64,000 nt of DNA from Arthrobacter citreus (GTDB taxonomy: Bacteria; Actinomycetota; Actinomycetes; Actinomycetales; Micrococcaceae): the NCBI RefSeq assembly GCF_009192745.1, contig NZ_VTFV01000008.1:17310-81309 (forward strand). Reading direction: 5' to 3'. The notes under the pieces were generated by a model. That model made no database searches, had not been told where the DNA came from, and worked only from the letters and a program-made list of their open reading frames with translations. The position numbers and the translations under genes were made by a program. Within the stretch, counting starts at the first letter, position 1. The number at the start of each line of letters is the position of its first letter. Shown here piece after piece: positions 26,878-36,237 of this stretch.

Positions 26878-28368
26878 GTGCAGACCACGCAGCACTGGAT
26901 CAACGGCGCTTTCACGGCGCCGGCAGACACCCGCCTCGCCGACGTAACCAACCCTGCTACCGGCAAGACCACCTCCCAGGTGGCCCTGGCGAGCGAAGAA
27001 ACCGTCAACGAGGCCGTTGCAGCCGCTGCCGCGGCCTTCCCCGCCTGGCGTGACACCTCCCTGGCCCGCCGGGTGCAGATCCTCTTCAACTTCCGTGAAC
27101 TGCTCAACGCCCGCAAGCCGGAGCTGGCCGCGATCATCACCGCCGAGCACGGGAAGGTCCTCGACGACGCACTCGGCGAAATCAGCCGCGGCCAGGAAGT
27201 CGTGGAATTCGCCTGCGGCATCCCGCACCTGCTCAAGGGCGGCTTCACCGAGAACGCCTCCACCAAGGTGGACGTGCACTCCGTCCGCCAGCCCGTTGGC
27301 CCCGCGGCCATCATCAGCCCGTTCAATTTCCCGGCCATGGTCCCCATGTGGTTCTTCCCCGTGGCCATCGCCACCGGCAACACCGTGGTGGTCAAGCCCA
27401 GCGAAAAGGACCCGACGGCGGTCAACTGGGTCGCCGAGCTGTGGAAGGAAGCCGGCCTGCCGGACGGCGTCTTCAACGTAGTCCACGGTGACAAGGTGGC
27501 TGTGGACACCCTGCTGCACCACCCGGACATCAAGTCCGTCTCCTTCGTTGGCTCCACCCCGATCGCGCAGTACGTCTACCGCGAAGGCACCGCCAGCGGC
27601 AAGCGCGTCCAGGCACTCGGCGGCGCCAAGAACCACATGATCGTCCTGCCCGACGCCGACCTGGACCTGGCAGCCGACGCGGCAGTAAACGCCGGCTTCG
27701 GTTCCGCCGGCGAGCGCTGCATGGCCATCTCCGCCCTGGTCGCCGTTGGACCCATCGCCGATGAGCTGGTGGCCAAGATCGCGGAGCGCACCCGCACCCT
27801 GCGCATCGGCGACGGCCTGCGCGGCACCGACATGGGACCTCTGGTCACCTCCGCCCACCGGGACAAGGTGGCCAGCTACATCGACGCCGGCGAAGCCGCC
27901 GGAGCCACTGTTGTCCTGGACGGACGCAAGGTGGAAGCCGATGCCGACGGTGAAGGCTTCTTCCTGGGCCCGACCCTCTTCGACCACGTCACCCCCGAGA
28001 TGTCCATCTACACCGATGAGATCTTCGGCCCCGTGCTCTCCGTGGTCCGCGCCGAAAGCTACGACGAGGCACTCGCCCTCATCAACGCCAACCAGTACGG
28101 CAACGGAACGGCGATCTTCACCAACGACGGCGGCGCAGCCCGCCGCTTCCAGAACGAAGTCCAGGTGGGCATGGTCGGCATCAACGTCCCCATCCCCGTG
28201 CCCATGGCGTACTACTCGTTCGGCGGCTGGAAGAACTCCCTCTTCGGCGACTCCCACGCCCACGGCACCGAAGGCGTCCACTTCTTCACCCGCGGCAAGG
28301 TTGTCACCACCCGCTGGCTCGACCCCAGCCACGGCGGCCTGAACCTCGGTTTCCCGCAGAACGCCTAG
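26878..28368 (+). CDS. mmsA: Methylmalonate/malonate-semialdehyde dehydrogenase (CoA-acylating)
   Basis: A 496-residue aldehyde dehydrogenase of the MmsA family, with the catalytic cysteine at residue 281 in SAGERCMAIS and the MmsA-specific ISPFNFPAMVPMWFFP block. It converts malonate or methylmalonate semialdehyde to acetyl- or propionyl-CoA. The GTG start at 26878 has AAGGAG ten bases upstream, while the ATG at 26803 would add 25 residues overlapping the promoter. The adjacent aminotransferase suggests that it finishes beta-alanine breakdown here rather than valine breakdown. Confidence 0.93.
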   Translation: MQTTQHWINGAFTAPADTRLADVTNPATGKTTSQVALASEETVNEAVAAAAAAFPAWRDTSLARRVQILFNFRELLNARKPELAAIITAEHGKVLDDALGEISRGQEVVEFACGIPHLLKGGFTENASTKVDVHSVRQPVGPAAIISPFNFPAMVPMWFFPVAIATGNTVVVKPSEKDPTAVNWVAELWKEAGLPDGVFNVVHGDKVAVDTLLHHPDIKSVSFVGSTPIAQYVYREGTASGKRVQALGGAKNHMIVLPDADLDLAADAAVNAGFGSAGERCMAISALVAVGPIADELVAKIAERTRTLRIGDGLRGTDMGPLVTSAHRDKVASYIDAGEAAGATVVLDGRKVEADADGEGFFLGPTLFDHVTPEMSIYTDEIFGPVLSVVRAESYDEALALINANQYGNGTAIFTNDGGAARRFQNEVQVGMVGINVPIPVPMAYYSFGGWKNSLFGDSHAHGTEGVHFFTRGKVVTTRWLDPSHGGLNLGFPQNA

Positions 28369-28388
28369 GCCCACGGAAGGAATCGATC

Positions 28389-29759
28389 ATGAGCACCACC
28401 GCCGAATCGGCAGTCACCGAAGAGGAACTGGCCGCAGGACGCCGCGCCTATGAGCTGGACCGCAAGCACGTGTTCCACTCCTGGTCCGCCCAGAAACAGA
28501 TCAACCCGATGACCATCACCCGGGCTGAAGGGTCCTTTGTCTGGGACGGGGAAGGCCGCAAGCTGCTGGACTTCTCCTCCCAGCTGGTCAACACCAACAT
28601 TGGCCACCAGCACCCCAAAGTGGTTGCAGCGATCCAGGAGCAGGCCGGCAAGCTGTGTACGGTTGCCCCGCAGTACGTCAACGATGCCCGGTCCGAAGCC
28701 GCACGGCTGATCTCCGAGCTGACCCCGGGGAACCTGGACACGGTGTTCTTCACCAACGGCGGCGCCGACGCCATTGAGCACGCCATCCGCATGGCCCGCC
28801 TGCACACCGGCCGCTACAAGGTTCTCTCCGCCTACCGCTCTTATCACGGCGGCACGGCACTGGCAGTGAACGTCACGGGTGACCCGCGCCGGATCCCCAA
28901 TGACTACGGCACCTCGGGAACCGTGCACTTCCACATTCCGTTCCTGTACCGCAGCCAGTTCCACGCTGCCACCCAGGAAGAGGAAGTCCAGCGGGCGCTG
29001 GATCATCTGGAGCAGCTGATCCTGCTCGAAGGCGCCGGCGCCTTTGCAGCACTGGTACTGGAGTCAATCCCGGGAACTGCGGGCATCATGATCCCGCCGC
29101 CGGGCTACCTGGCCGGCGTTCGGGAGCTGACCCGCAAATACGGGATCATGTTCATTGCCGATGAGGTCATGGCCGGCTTCGGCCGGTCCGGCAAGTGGTT
29201 CGCCGTCGAACATGCAGAGGGTGTGGAGCCGGACCTGCTGACCTTCGCCAAGGGTGTGAACTCCGGCTACGTCCCGCTGGGCGGCGTGGCAATCTCCGAC
29301 GAGATCGCGGCGACGTTCGCGGACTCGGCTTACCCGGGCGGCCTGACCTACTCCGGCCACCCCCTGGCCTGTGCTGCAGCCGTAGCCACCATCAACGCCA
29401 TGCGTGAAGAAGGCATGGTGGAGAACGCCGCGAACCTCGGTGAGACCGTGTTCGGCCCGGGACTTGCGGACCTGGCGCGAAAGCACCCCAGCGTGGGCGA
29501 AGTCCGTGGCACCGGCGCGTTCTGGGCCATCGAGTTCGTCAAGAACCGCGAAACCCGCGAACCGCTGGCACCGTACGGCGGTTCAAGCCCGGCCATGAAC
29601 GAACTCATTGCCGCTTCCAAGGAACGCGGGCTCCTGCCCTTCGCGAACTTCAACCGCATCCACGTGGTGCCGCCGTTGAACATCACCGGCGAAGAGGCCC
29701 GCACCGGGCTCGGCATCCTGGACGAAGTCATGGCAATCGCTGACGGTTACACCGAGTAA
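28389..29759 (+). CDS. Class III PLP aminotransferase (beta-alanine/taurine:pyruvate type)
   Basis: A 456-residue omega-aminotransferase with the PLP lysine at residue 288 in FAKGVNSGYVPLGG, and FFTNGGADAIEHAIRMARLHTGR and IADEVMAGFGRSG blocks. It follows mmsA by 20 bases in one transcript. An aminotransferase plus malonate-semialdehyde dehydrogenase is the standard route for beta-alanine, so it likely forms malonate semialdehyde. Taurine or another omega-amine remains possible. Confidence 0.88.
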   Translation: MSTTAESAVTEEELAAGRRAYELDRKHVFHSWSAQKQINPMTITRAEGSFVWDGEGRKLLDFSSQLVNTNIGHQHPKVVAAIQEQAGKLCTVAPQYVNDARSEAARLISELTPGNLDTVFFTNGGADAIEHAIRMARLHTGRYKVLSAYRSYHGGTALAVNVTGDPRRIPNDYGTSGTVHFHIPFLYRSQFHAATQEEEVQRALDHLEQLILLEGAGAFAALVLESIPGTAGIMIPPPGYLAGVRELTRKYGIMFIADEVMAGFGRSGKWFAVEHAEGVEPDLLTFAKGVNSGYVPLGGVAISDEIAATFADSAYPGGLTYSGHPLACAAAVATINAMREEGMVENAANLGETVFGPGLADLARKHPSVGEVRGTGAFWAIEFVKNRETREPLAPYGGSSPAMNELIAASKERGLLPFANFNRIHVVPPLNITGEEARTGLGILDEVMAIADGYTE

Positions 29760-29781
29760 CCCACCAGCCCGCAGTACCCGT

Positions 29782-29815
29782 CCAGCGGCGGGATCCTTCG
29801 GGGTCCCGCCGCTGG
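29782..29815. terminator. Terminator after the mmsA operon
   Basis: A 15-base stem with one G-T pair (29782-29796 with 29801-29815) and a TTCG-type tetraloop, 22 bases after the aminotransferase stop. Confidence 0.8.
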
Positions 29816-29945
29816 ATTGGCGCACTCGGACGCAGGATGACGCCGGATTTGCCTGCAATTGCATGGAAATTTTCAGCGTGCCCGGGAACTGCGGATGCGC
29901 GGTGTTTCGCGCCCGTAAACAGTTTCGTCAACTTCATCCTCACCG

Positions 29946-30007
29946 TTGACAAGGCTGCGCGGCTCCCGTTTTATAAGAACAGTCGTCACCAATGAATGGC
30001 ATTCATT
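29946..30007 (+). promoter_or_regulatory. Promoter and perfect 17-bp palindrome before the amidohydrolase operon
   Basis: A -35-like TTGACA (29946-29951) and -10-like sequences TTTTAT/TATAAG (29969-29977) precede a perfect palindrome AATGAATG-G-CATTCATT (29991-30007). The palindrome lies where a repressor would block the promoter; TetR-family operators often look like this. No TetR gene is in the window. The remaining bases from 29760 to 30074 hold only the terminator and this region. Confidence 0.6.
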
Positions 30008-30074
30008 TATATGCCGGGTCCGGAATAGCGCTGGGCTAGACCGAAAACGACCAAAGTGGAATAACGAGGTTTTT

Positions 30075-31790
30075 GTGCCACAGTTCGAATGGATTTTCCA
30101 TTCCGGAGCGGTCTTCGACGGCCACCGGCTGGTCCCCGGGGCCAGCGCCGTAGCCGTGTCCGGCGGCGTCGTCTCAGCAGTTGGAACCGACGCAGAGCTC
30201 AAAGCCCTGGCCGGCCCTGCCACCCAGGCGGTGGACCTGGCCGGAAGGCTGATCACCCCGGGTTTCACCGATGCCCACATCCACGCTGCCTACGCCGGTG
30301 TGGAACGCCTGGGCTGCGACCTCGCCGAACTCAGCGGAGCGAAAGCCTGCCTGGACCGTATCGCCGAGCACGCCGGACAACCGGCGGCACCGGAGAACCC
30401 TGACGGGTGGGTCACCGGCGGCGGCTGGTACAAAGGCGATTTCCCCGGCGGCTACCCGGACCGGCACACCCTCGACGCCGTCGCACCCCACCGCCCGGTG
30501 TACCTGATCAACCGTGACCACCACAGCGCCTGGGTCAACACCCGCGCCCTGGAGCTGGCCGGCATTGACGCGTCCACACCGGACCCCGCGGACGGGCGCA
30601 TCGAGCGCGGTCCGGACGGTTTCCCCTCCGGAACCCTGCACGAGGGCGCCATGGACCTGGTGGCCCGGGTGCTGCCGCCGGTAACGGACCAGCTGCTGGC
30701 TGCCGGGATCCTCCATGCCCAGGAGCACCTCTTTTCGGTGGGCGTGACCGGCTGGCAGGAAGCCATTCTTGGCACCTACGGCGGCTACCCGGATGCCTCC
30801 GCCGCGTACCGCTCCCTCGCTTCTGACGGAAGGCTGAAGGCCCGCGCCACCGGTGCGCTGTGGGTGCCGCGGGACACCACGGTGGATTCAGTTCCTGCCC
30901 TGGTGGAGTCCTTCCTGGAACGCCGCGAGACGAACACCGCGGCCGGTTTTCCCACCACCAGCGCGAAAATCATGGTGGACGGGGTTCCGGAAAACTACAC
31001 CGCTGCCATGCTTGACCCGTATCTGCGCCCCTGTGCCTGCACCGGTGACGCCCCGGCGGATGAGCGCGGCCTGCTCTACCTCTCCCCGGATGTCCTGACC
31101 GCTGTGTCCACGGCACTGGACGCGGCCGGATTCGACCTGCACATGCACGTCATCGGTGACCGTGCCGTCCGCACCGGGCTCGACGCCGTCGCCGCTGCAC
31201 GGGCAGCCAACCCGGGCAGCCCTGGCAGGCACCACATGGCGCACCTGCAGATCATCCACCCCCGGGACATTGGCCGGTTCGCCGAGCTGGACGTCACCGT
31301 CAACGCCCAGGCGCTGTGGGCCTGCAACGACGACCAGATGACGGAGCTGACCCTCCCCCTGCTCGGCGACGAGCGTTCCGGCTGGCAGTACCCGTTTGCC
31401 GGCCTCGAGGCAGCCGGAGCCAGGCTTGCGATGGGCTCCGACTGGCCCGTTTCCAGCCCGGACCCCTGGCAGGCAATCCATGTGGCCGTCAACCGTGCCC
31501 ATCCGGACTATCCCGGGGCCCCGCCGCTGGTTCCGGGCCAGGCCCTGGCCCTGGGCAGCGCCCTGGCCGCCTATACCTCCGGTTCCGCCCGGCTCAACCG
31601 TGCCGGCGGCGGGACCCTGGCACCGGGCGCACCGGCCGACCTCGCAGTGCACTCGGCCAACCCCTTCGAGCTTGACCCCGCAGACCTGTCCTCGCTGCAG
31701 AGCGAGATGGTACTGGTTGGCGGCGAACCCGTCTTTGTCCGTTCCACAGCCGATTCCGGCGCAGCAGTACTCCAAAGGACCGCACCATGA
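30075..31790 (+). CDS. Amidohydrolase family 3 protein (YtcJ/NfdA-like)
   Basis: A 571-residue metal-dependent amidohydrolase with the H-x-H ligand pair in TDAHIHAAY, the QAIHVAVNR and MGSDWPVSSPDPW segments near the C-terminus, and the RLITPGF entry to the barrel. The family includes N-substituted formamide deformylase, described from Arthrobacter, so a de-N-acylating role on a blocked amine fits this cluster (inference). The GTG at 30075 has ACGAGG six bases upstream; the longer frame from 29946 runs through the promoter. Coupled by ATGA to the next gene. Confidence 0.85.
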   Translation: MPQFEWIFHSGAVFDGHRLVPGASAVAVSGGVVSAVGTDAELKALAGPATQAVDLAGRLITPGFTDAHIHAAYAGVERLGCDLAELSGAKACLDRIAEHAGQPAAPENPDGWVTGGGWYKGDFPGGYPDRHTLDAVAPHRPVYLINRDHHSAWVNTRALELAGIDASTPDPADGRIERGPDGFPSGTLHEGAMDLVARVLPPVTDQLLAAGILHAQEHLFSVGVTGWQEAILGTYGGYPDASAAYRSLASDGRLKARATGALWVPRDTTVDSVPALVESFLERRETNTAAGFPTTSAKIMVDGVPENYTAAMLDPYLRPCACTGDAPADERGLLYLSPDVLTAVSTALDAAGFDLHMHVIGDRAVRTGLDAVAAARAANPGSPGRHHMAHLQIIHPRDIGRFAELDVTVNAQALWACNDDQMTELTLPLLGDERSGWQYPFAGLEAAGARLAMGSDWPVSSPDPWQAIHVAVNRAHPDYPGAPPLVPGQALALGSALAAYTSGSARLNRAGGGTLAPGAPADLAVHSANPFELDPADLSSLQSEMVLVGGEPVFVRSTADSGAAVLQRTAP

Positions 31791-33226
31791 TGACCGTTTA
31801 CGACCTCGCCGAGAACCAGTACGGCAGGCCGCGCGCCGCGAAGGCCCTCGCTGCGGCAGCCCGCGAGCCTTACTGGCTGGACGACCCGGAACGGCCGGCA
31901 GCACTGCCCGCGCTGGCCCGGGACGCGGAGACTGACCTCGCCGTCGTCGGCGGCGGTTATACGGGCCTGTGGACCGCACTGATGGCCAAGGAACGCGATC
32001 CCGGCCGCCGCGTGGTGCTCCTGGAGGGCTCCCGCATTGCCTGGGCTGCCTCCGGGCGCAACGGCGGTTTCTGCGAGTCGTCCCTGACCCACGGTGAAGC
32101 AAACGGCATCAAGCACCTCCCGGACGAAGCCGCCCAGCTGGACCGGCTGGGCCGGGAAAACCTGCGCGAAATGGCCGAGACCGTCCAGCGGTACGGCATC
32201 GACTGCGGCTTCGAGCTCACCGGCAGCCTGTCCGTGGCCACCGAAGCCCACCAGGTGCAGTGGCTGGAGGAGGAAGCCGACGCGGACAACCCCGATCTGG
32301 TGTTCCTGGACCGGGACGCGGTGCGCAAGGAAGTCGATTCGCCGCTCTACCTGGCGGGCCTCTGGGACCGCACCGGCACCGCCCTGCTCAACCCGGCCCG
32401 GCTGGCATGGGGACTGCAGCGGGCCGCCCTTGAAGCCGGCGTGGAGATTTTCGAGAACACCCCGGTGCGGGACCTCGAAAACGCCGGCGGGAAGGTCCGT
32501 GTGCTGACCGACGGCGGTACCGTCACGGCCTCCCGGGTTGCCCTGGCCACGAATGTGTTCCCGTCCCTGCTCAAGCGCACCCGCCTCTTCACCGTCCCGG
32601 TCTACGACTATGCCCTGATGACCGAGCCCCTGTCCCCCGGCCAGCTGGCCGCCATTGGCTGGCACAACCGGCAGGGACTGAGCGACCTGAACAACCGGTT
32701 CCACTACTACCGGCTCACCACGGACCGCGACGGAGCGGCCCGCATCCTCTTCGGCGGGTACGACGCCGTCTACAACTACGGCCGCAGGATGAAGCCGGAG
32801 TACGAGCACCGGCAGGAAACCTACGAACGGCTCGCGTCCCATTTCGCTGCCACTTTCCCCCAGCTCGCCGACGTGCGCTTCAGCCACGCCTGGGGCGGGG
32901 CGATTGATACCTGCAGCCGCTTCTTCGCCTTCTTCACCACCGCCTACGGCGGCAAGGTAGCCTTCTCCGCCGGCTACACCGGACTCGGAGTCGGCGCCAC
33001 GCGCTTCGGCGCCAATGTCATGCTGGACCTGCTCTCCGGCGAGCAAACCGAACGAACGGAACTGCAGATGGTCAAACGCAAACCGCTCCCCTTCCCGCCC
33101 GAACCGGTGGCTTGGCTGGGCGTGAAAATCACCACCGCGGCCATGGTCCGGGCCGACCGCCGCCAGGGCCGCCGCGGCCCCTGGCTGAAGGCCATGGACG
33201 CAGTAGGCATGGGGTTCGACTCATGA
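31787..33226 (+). CDS. FAD-dependent amine oxidoreductase, second PuuB-like
   Basis: A 479-residue DAO-family flavoprotein: LAVVGGGYTGLWTALMAKE (FAD motif, about residue 52-70) and AWAASGRNGGFCESS. It resembles the protein at 23311-24696 but is clearly diverged and has an N-terminal extension of about 20 residues. It overlaps the genes on both sides by four bases (ATGA), giving a tightly coupled operon. Its likely role is oxidation of the amine freed by the upstream hydrolase (inference). Confidence 0.87.
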   Translation: MMTVYDLAENQYGRPRAAKALAAAAREPYWLDDPERPAALPALARDAETDLAVVGGGYTGLWTALMAKERDPGRRVVLLEGSRIAWAASGRNGGFCESSLTHGEANGIKHLPDEAAQLDRLGRENLREMAETVQRYGIDCGFELTGSLSVATEAHQVQWLEEEADADNPDLVFLDRDAVRKEVDSPLYLAGLWDRTGTALLNPARLAWGLQRAALEAGVEIFENTPVRDLENAGGKVRVLTDGGTVTASRVALATNVFPSLLKRTRLFTVPVYDYALMTEPLSPGQLAAIGWHNRQGLSDLNNRFHYYRLTTDRDGAARILFGGYDAVYNYGRRMKPEYEHRQETYERLASHFAATFPQLADVRFSHAWGGAIDTCSRFFAFFTTAYGGKVAFSAGYTGLGVGATRFGANVMLDLLSGEQTERTELQMVKRKPLPFPPEPVAWLGVKITTAAMVRADRRQGRRGPWLKAMDAVGMGFDS

Positions 33227-33591
33227 CCGCCCTAGCTTCGCTGCCCGCCGGCGTGCCTGTGCAGCCCGATGCCCTGGACCTGGTCCGCGAGCCCGTCCCC
33301 GCGGAGGCCGTTGCCTCCGGGGCCCCGGCAACCGGACTGCACCCGCTGGGCAGCTTTGGCGGAGTGGACCTGGGCGTTTGGGAAATGACCGAAGGCGGCA
33401 TGTTCGACACCGAAGCCGACGAAGTCTTCCTGGTCCTCTCCGGCGCCGCCGCCGTCGATTTCCTGGCCGATGACGGCTCCGTCACCTCCACCGCAGCACT
33501 TGGTCCGCACACCCTGATGCGGCTGGCAGCCGGAACCCGCACCCGTTGGAAGGTCACCGAGACCCTCCGCAAGGTCTACCTGACCGCATAG
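33223..33591 (+). CDS. Cupin protein (EutQ/DUF861-like)
   Basis: A 122-residue cupin with GGVDLGVWEMTEGGMFDTEADEVFLVLSGAA in the barrel, matching the EutQ-like ethanolamine-utilisation cupins. The start overlaps the FAD gene stop (ATGA). Function is not known; presence inside an amine operon agrees with the family's genomic habits. Confidence 0.8.
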   Translation: MTALASLPAGVPVQPDALDLVREPVPAEAVASGAPATGLHPLGSFGGVDLGVWEMTEGGMFDTEADEVFLVLSGAAAVDFLADDGSVTSTAALGPHTLMRLAAGTRTRWKVTETLRKVYLTA

Positions 33592-33650
33592 CCTTCGGCC
33601 GGGCCACCCCAGCCGCGACCAGCACCCAAACCACTTTCACGGAGTACGAC

Positions 33651-35144
33651 ATGCACCAGTTTTCCGAGGGACACCTCTTCATTAACGGCAGCTACCGGCA
33701 GGGCCGGGGCGAGGAAGCCAAGCGGATCAATCCGGCCACCGGCAACGCGGAGGAGACGCTGCGCTACGCGGACGCCGCAGACGTGGACGACGCCGTCGCT
33801 GCCGCCAAGGCCGCGTTCGCCGGGTGGTCCCGCCGCACGCCGGGCGAACGGTCCGAGGCGATGCTGGCGCTGGCCGCGGAGCTGGACAAGCGTTCGGCCG
33901 AGCTGGCCGAACTGGAGACCGCACAGACGGGCAAGTCCATCCGCATGTCCACCGAGTTCGATGTGCCCGGCACCGTGGACAATGTGTCCTTCTTTGCCGG
34001 TGCTGCGCGCCAGCTGCACGGCCTCGCCGCAGGCGAGTACGGCGCCGGCGGCACATCCATGATCCGCCGCGAACCCATCGGCGTGATCGGGTCCATCTCG
34101 CCGTGGAACTACCCGCTGCAGATGGCGGGGTGGAAGATCCTTCCCGCGATCGCCGCCGGCAACACCATCGTGCTCAAGCCCAGCGAGCTCACCCCGGGCA
34201 CCTCCCTGGTCTTCGCCGAGGCTGCTGCAGCGGCAGGAATCCCTGACGGCGTCATCAACGTTGTCACCGGCTCCGGCCCGGTGGCCGGCGAGGCCCTGGT
34301 GACCCACCCGGATGTTGTGATGACCTCCTTCACCGGTTCCACCGCCGTCGGCCGCCGGATCATGGCCATGGCCGCGCAGACCGCCAAGCGGGTGCACCTG
34401 GAGCTTGGCGGCAAGGCGCCGTTCCTGGTGTTCGACGACGCCGACGTCGAGGCCGCAGCCCACGGCGCCGTAGCCGGGGCGATCATCAACGGCGGGCAGG
34501 ACTGCACCGCCGCGACCCGCGCCTATGTCCAGGCCCCGCTGTTCGACGCCTTCACTGCACGGGTTGCCGAACTCATGGACGCCGTCGTGGTGGGCGACCC
34601 GACAGATCCGGACACCGACCTGGGTTCGCTGATCAGCCACGCCCACCGGGACAAGGTGGCCGGGTTCGTGGACCGGGCCCGCGCATCCGGTGCACAGATC
34701 CTGGCCGGCGGCGTCGCCCCCGGCGGCGACCTCGCAGCAGGCGCGTTCTACCGGCCCACCCTGGTGACCGGCGCCGCGCAGGACTCGGAGATCGTCCAGG
34801 ACGAGATCTTCGGCCCGGTGCTCACCGTCCTGCCGTTCACCTCCGATGACGAGGGCATTGCCCTGGCCAATGACACGCCCTACGGGCTGGCGGCCTCCGC
34901 CTGGACCCGGGACCTGAACCGCTCCCTGCGGGCCAGCGAGGAAATCGCCGCAGGCTGCGTGTGGGTGAACGACCACATTCCGATCGTGTCCGAGATGCCG
35001 CACGGAGGCTACAAGGCCTCCGGGTTCGGCAAGGACATGTCCGTGTACTCCTTCGAGGAATACACCAACGTCAAGCACGTGATGATGAGCCGCGACGCTG
35101 CCGCCCACAAGGAATGGCAGGACACGGTCTTCAAGGAGCGCTGA
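33651..35144 (+). CDS. Aminoaldehyde dehydrogenase (4-aminobutyraldehyde/betaine-aldehyde type)
   Basis: A 497-residue NAD-dependent aldehyde dehydrogenase with the catalytic cysteine at residue 285 in NGGQDCTAATR, glutamate in HLELGGKAP, and the SPWNYPLQM block typical of PatD/PuuC/BetB-like enzymes. It likely converts 4-aminobutyraldehyde to GABA or 3-aminopropanal to beta-alanine. ATG 33651 has CACGGAG upstream; the frame from 33546 overlaps the cupin gene and was rejected. Fourth gene of the operon. Confidence 0.9.
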   Translation: MHQFSEGHLFINGSYRQGRGEEAKRINPATGNAEETLRYADAADVDDAVAAAKAAFAGWSRRTPGERSEAMLALAAELDKRSAELAELETAQTGKSIRMSTEFDVPGTVDNVSFFAGAARQLHGLAAGEYGAGGTSMIRREPIGVIGSISPWNYPLQMAGWKILPAIAAGNTIVLKPSELTPGTSLVFAEAAAAAGIPDGVINVVTGSGPVAGEALVTHPDVVMTSFTGSTAVGRRIMAMAAQTAKRVHLELGGKAPFLVFDDADVEAAAHGAVAGAIINGGQDCTAATRAYVQAPLFDAFTARVAELMDAVVVGDPTDPDTDLGSLISHAHRDKVAGFVDRARASGAQILAGGVAPGGDLAAGAFYRPTLVTGAAQDSEIVQDEIFGPVLTVLPFTSDDEGIALANDTPYGLAASAWTRDLNRSLRASEEIAAGCVWVNDHIPIVSEMPHGGYKASGFGKDMSVYSFEEYTNVKHVMMSRDAAAHKEWQDTVFKER

Positions 35145-35190
35145 CACCCCCGCAGCGCCGCCAACCGCACCCCTTTTCCGGAGGTTTCCC

Positions 35191-36228
35191 ATGATTGAAA
35201 TCACCCGTACCGGCGCGCTGCGCTCACCGGCCGCCGCCACGCCGGCCACGTCAAGGCCCTCGCTGAGGGTGGGGGTGGTCCAGCACCGCTGGCAGCCGGA
35301 CCCGGCGGCGCTGCGGACCGAACTGAACGACGGGATTGCCCGGGCAGCGGACCAGGGGGCCGCCGCCGTCTTCCTGCCCGAGCTAACGCTGTCCCGCTAT
35401 CCCGCCGACACCCTCCCGGACGGCCTGCCCGCAGAACTGGCTGAAGACCTGCACAGCGGGCCCACCTTCGCCTTCGCGGCTGAGGCCGCCCGGCGGCACG
35501 ATGTCTGCGTCCATGCCTCGCTCTTTGAACGCGAGGACGGGCCGGACGGGCTGGGGCTGAACACGGCGATCCTGATATCCCCCGAGGGAGCGCTGCTGGG
35601 CCGGACCCGGAAGCTGCACATCCCGGCATCCGAGGGCTATCACGAAGACCGGTACTTCCGGCCCGGTCCGGCTTCCGGGGATGCCTATCCGGTCCATTCG
35701 GTGGCCGAGCTCGACGGCGCCCGGCTGGGGCTGCCCACCTGCTGGGACCAGTGGTTCCCGGAACTCGCCCGGCTCTATTCCCTGGGCGGGGCCGAGGTGC
35801 TGGTGTATCCCACGGCGATTGGCTCGGAACCTGACTTCCCGGACTTCGACACACAGCCCCTGTGGCAAAAGGTGATTGTTGGCAACGCGATCGCCAACGG
35901 CCTGTTCATGGTGGTGCCGAACCGGTGGGGCAACGAAGGAAACCTGACGTTCTACGGATCGTCCTTCATCTGCGACCCCTACGGGCGGATCCTGGTGCAG
36001 GCACCGCGGGACGAATCAGCCGTCCTGGTGGCGGACCTTGAACTGGACCAGCGGTCCCACTGGCTGGAACTCTTCCCGTTCCTGTCATCCCGCCGCCCGG
36101 AAACCTATGGCGCCTTGGCCGAAGCGGCGCCGTCACGGGCGGAGCCGCTGAACGGTGCAGCCGGGTCCCGTCCGCAGCTGCAGATGGCCCGCGACGGAGC
36201 CGGTTTCCAGATCCCGGCGCGTTCCTAG
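35191..36228 (+). CDS. Carbon-nitrogen hydrolase (nitrilase superfamily, N-carbamoylputrescine amidase/ureidopropionase type)
   Basis: A 345-residue nitrilase-superfamily amidase with the catalytic triad Glu64 (FLPELT), Lys141 (RKLHIP) and Cys184 (PTCWDQWFPE). The CWDQWFPE motif is shared by N-carbamoylputrescine amidase and beta-ureidopropionase. It has a non-homologous N-terminal lead of about 25 residues. No agmatine deiminase is nearby. ATG 35191 follows GGAGG. It probably releases an amine from a carbamoyl or amide derivative within this pathway. Confidence 0.87.
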   Translation: MIEITRTGALRSPAAATPATSRPSLRVGVVQHRWQPDPAALRTELNDGIARAADQGAAAVFLPELTLSRYPADTLPDGLPAELAEDLHSGPTFAFAAEAARRHDVCVHASLFEREDGPDGLGLNTAILISPEGALLGRTRKLHIPASEGYHEDRYFRPGPASGDAYPVHSVAELDGARLGLPTCWDQWFPELARLYSLGGAEVLVYPTAIGSEPDFPDFDTQPLWQKVIVGNAIANGLFMVVPNRWGNEGNLTFYGSSFICDPYGRILVQAPRDESAVLVADLELDQRSHWLELFPFLSSRRPETYGALAEAAPSRAEPLNGAAGSRPQLQMARDGAGFQIPARS

Positions 36229-36237
36229 ATCCCGTCC

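Noticed and set aside
29946..30074. Extended N-terminus of the amidohydrolase
   Set aside because: It would translate through the promoter boxes and the palindrome; the GTG at 30075 has a ribosome site and begins at the conserved part.
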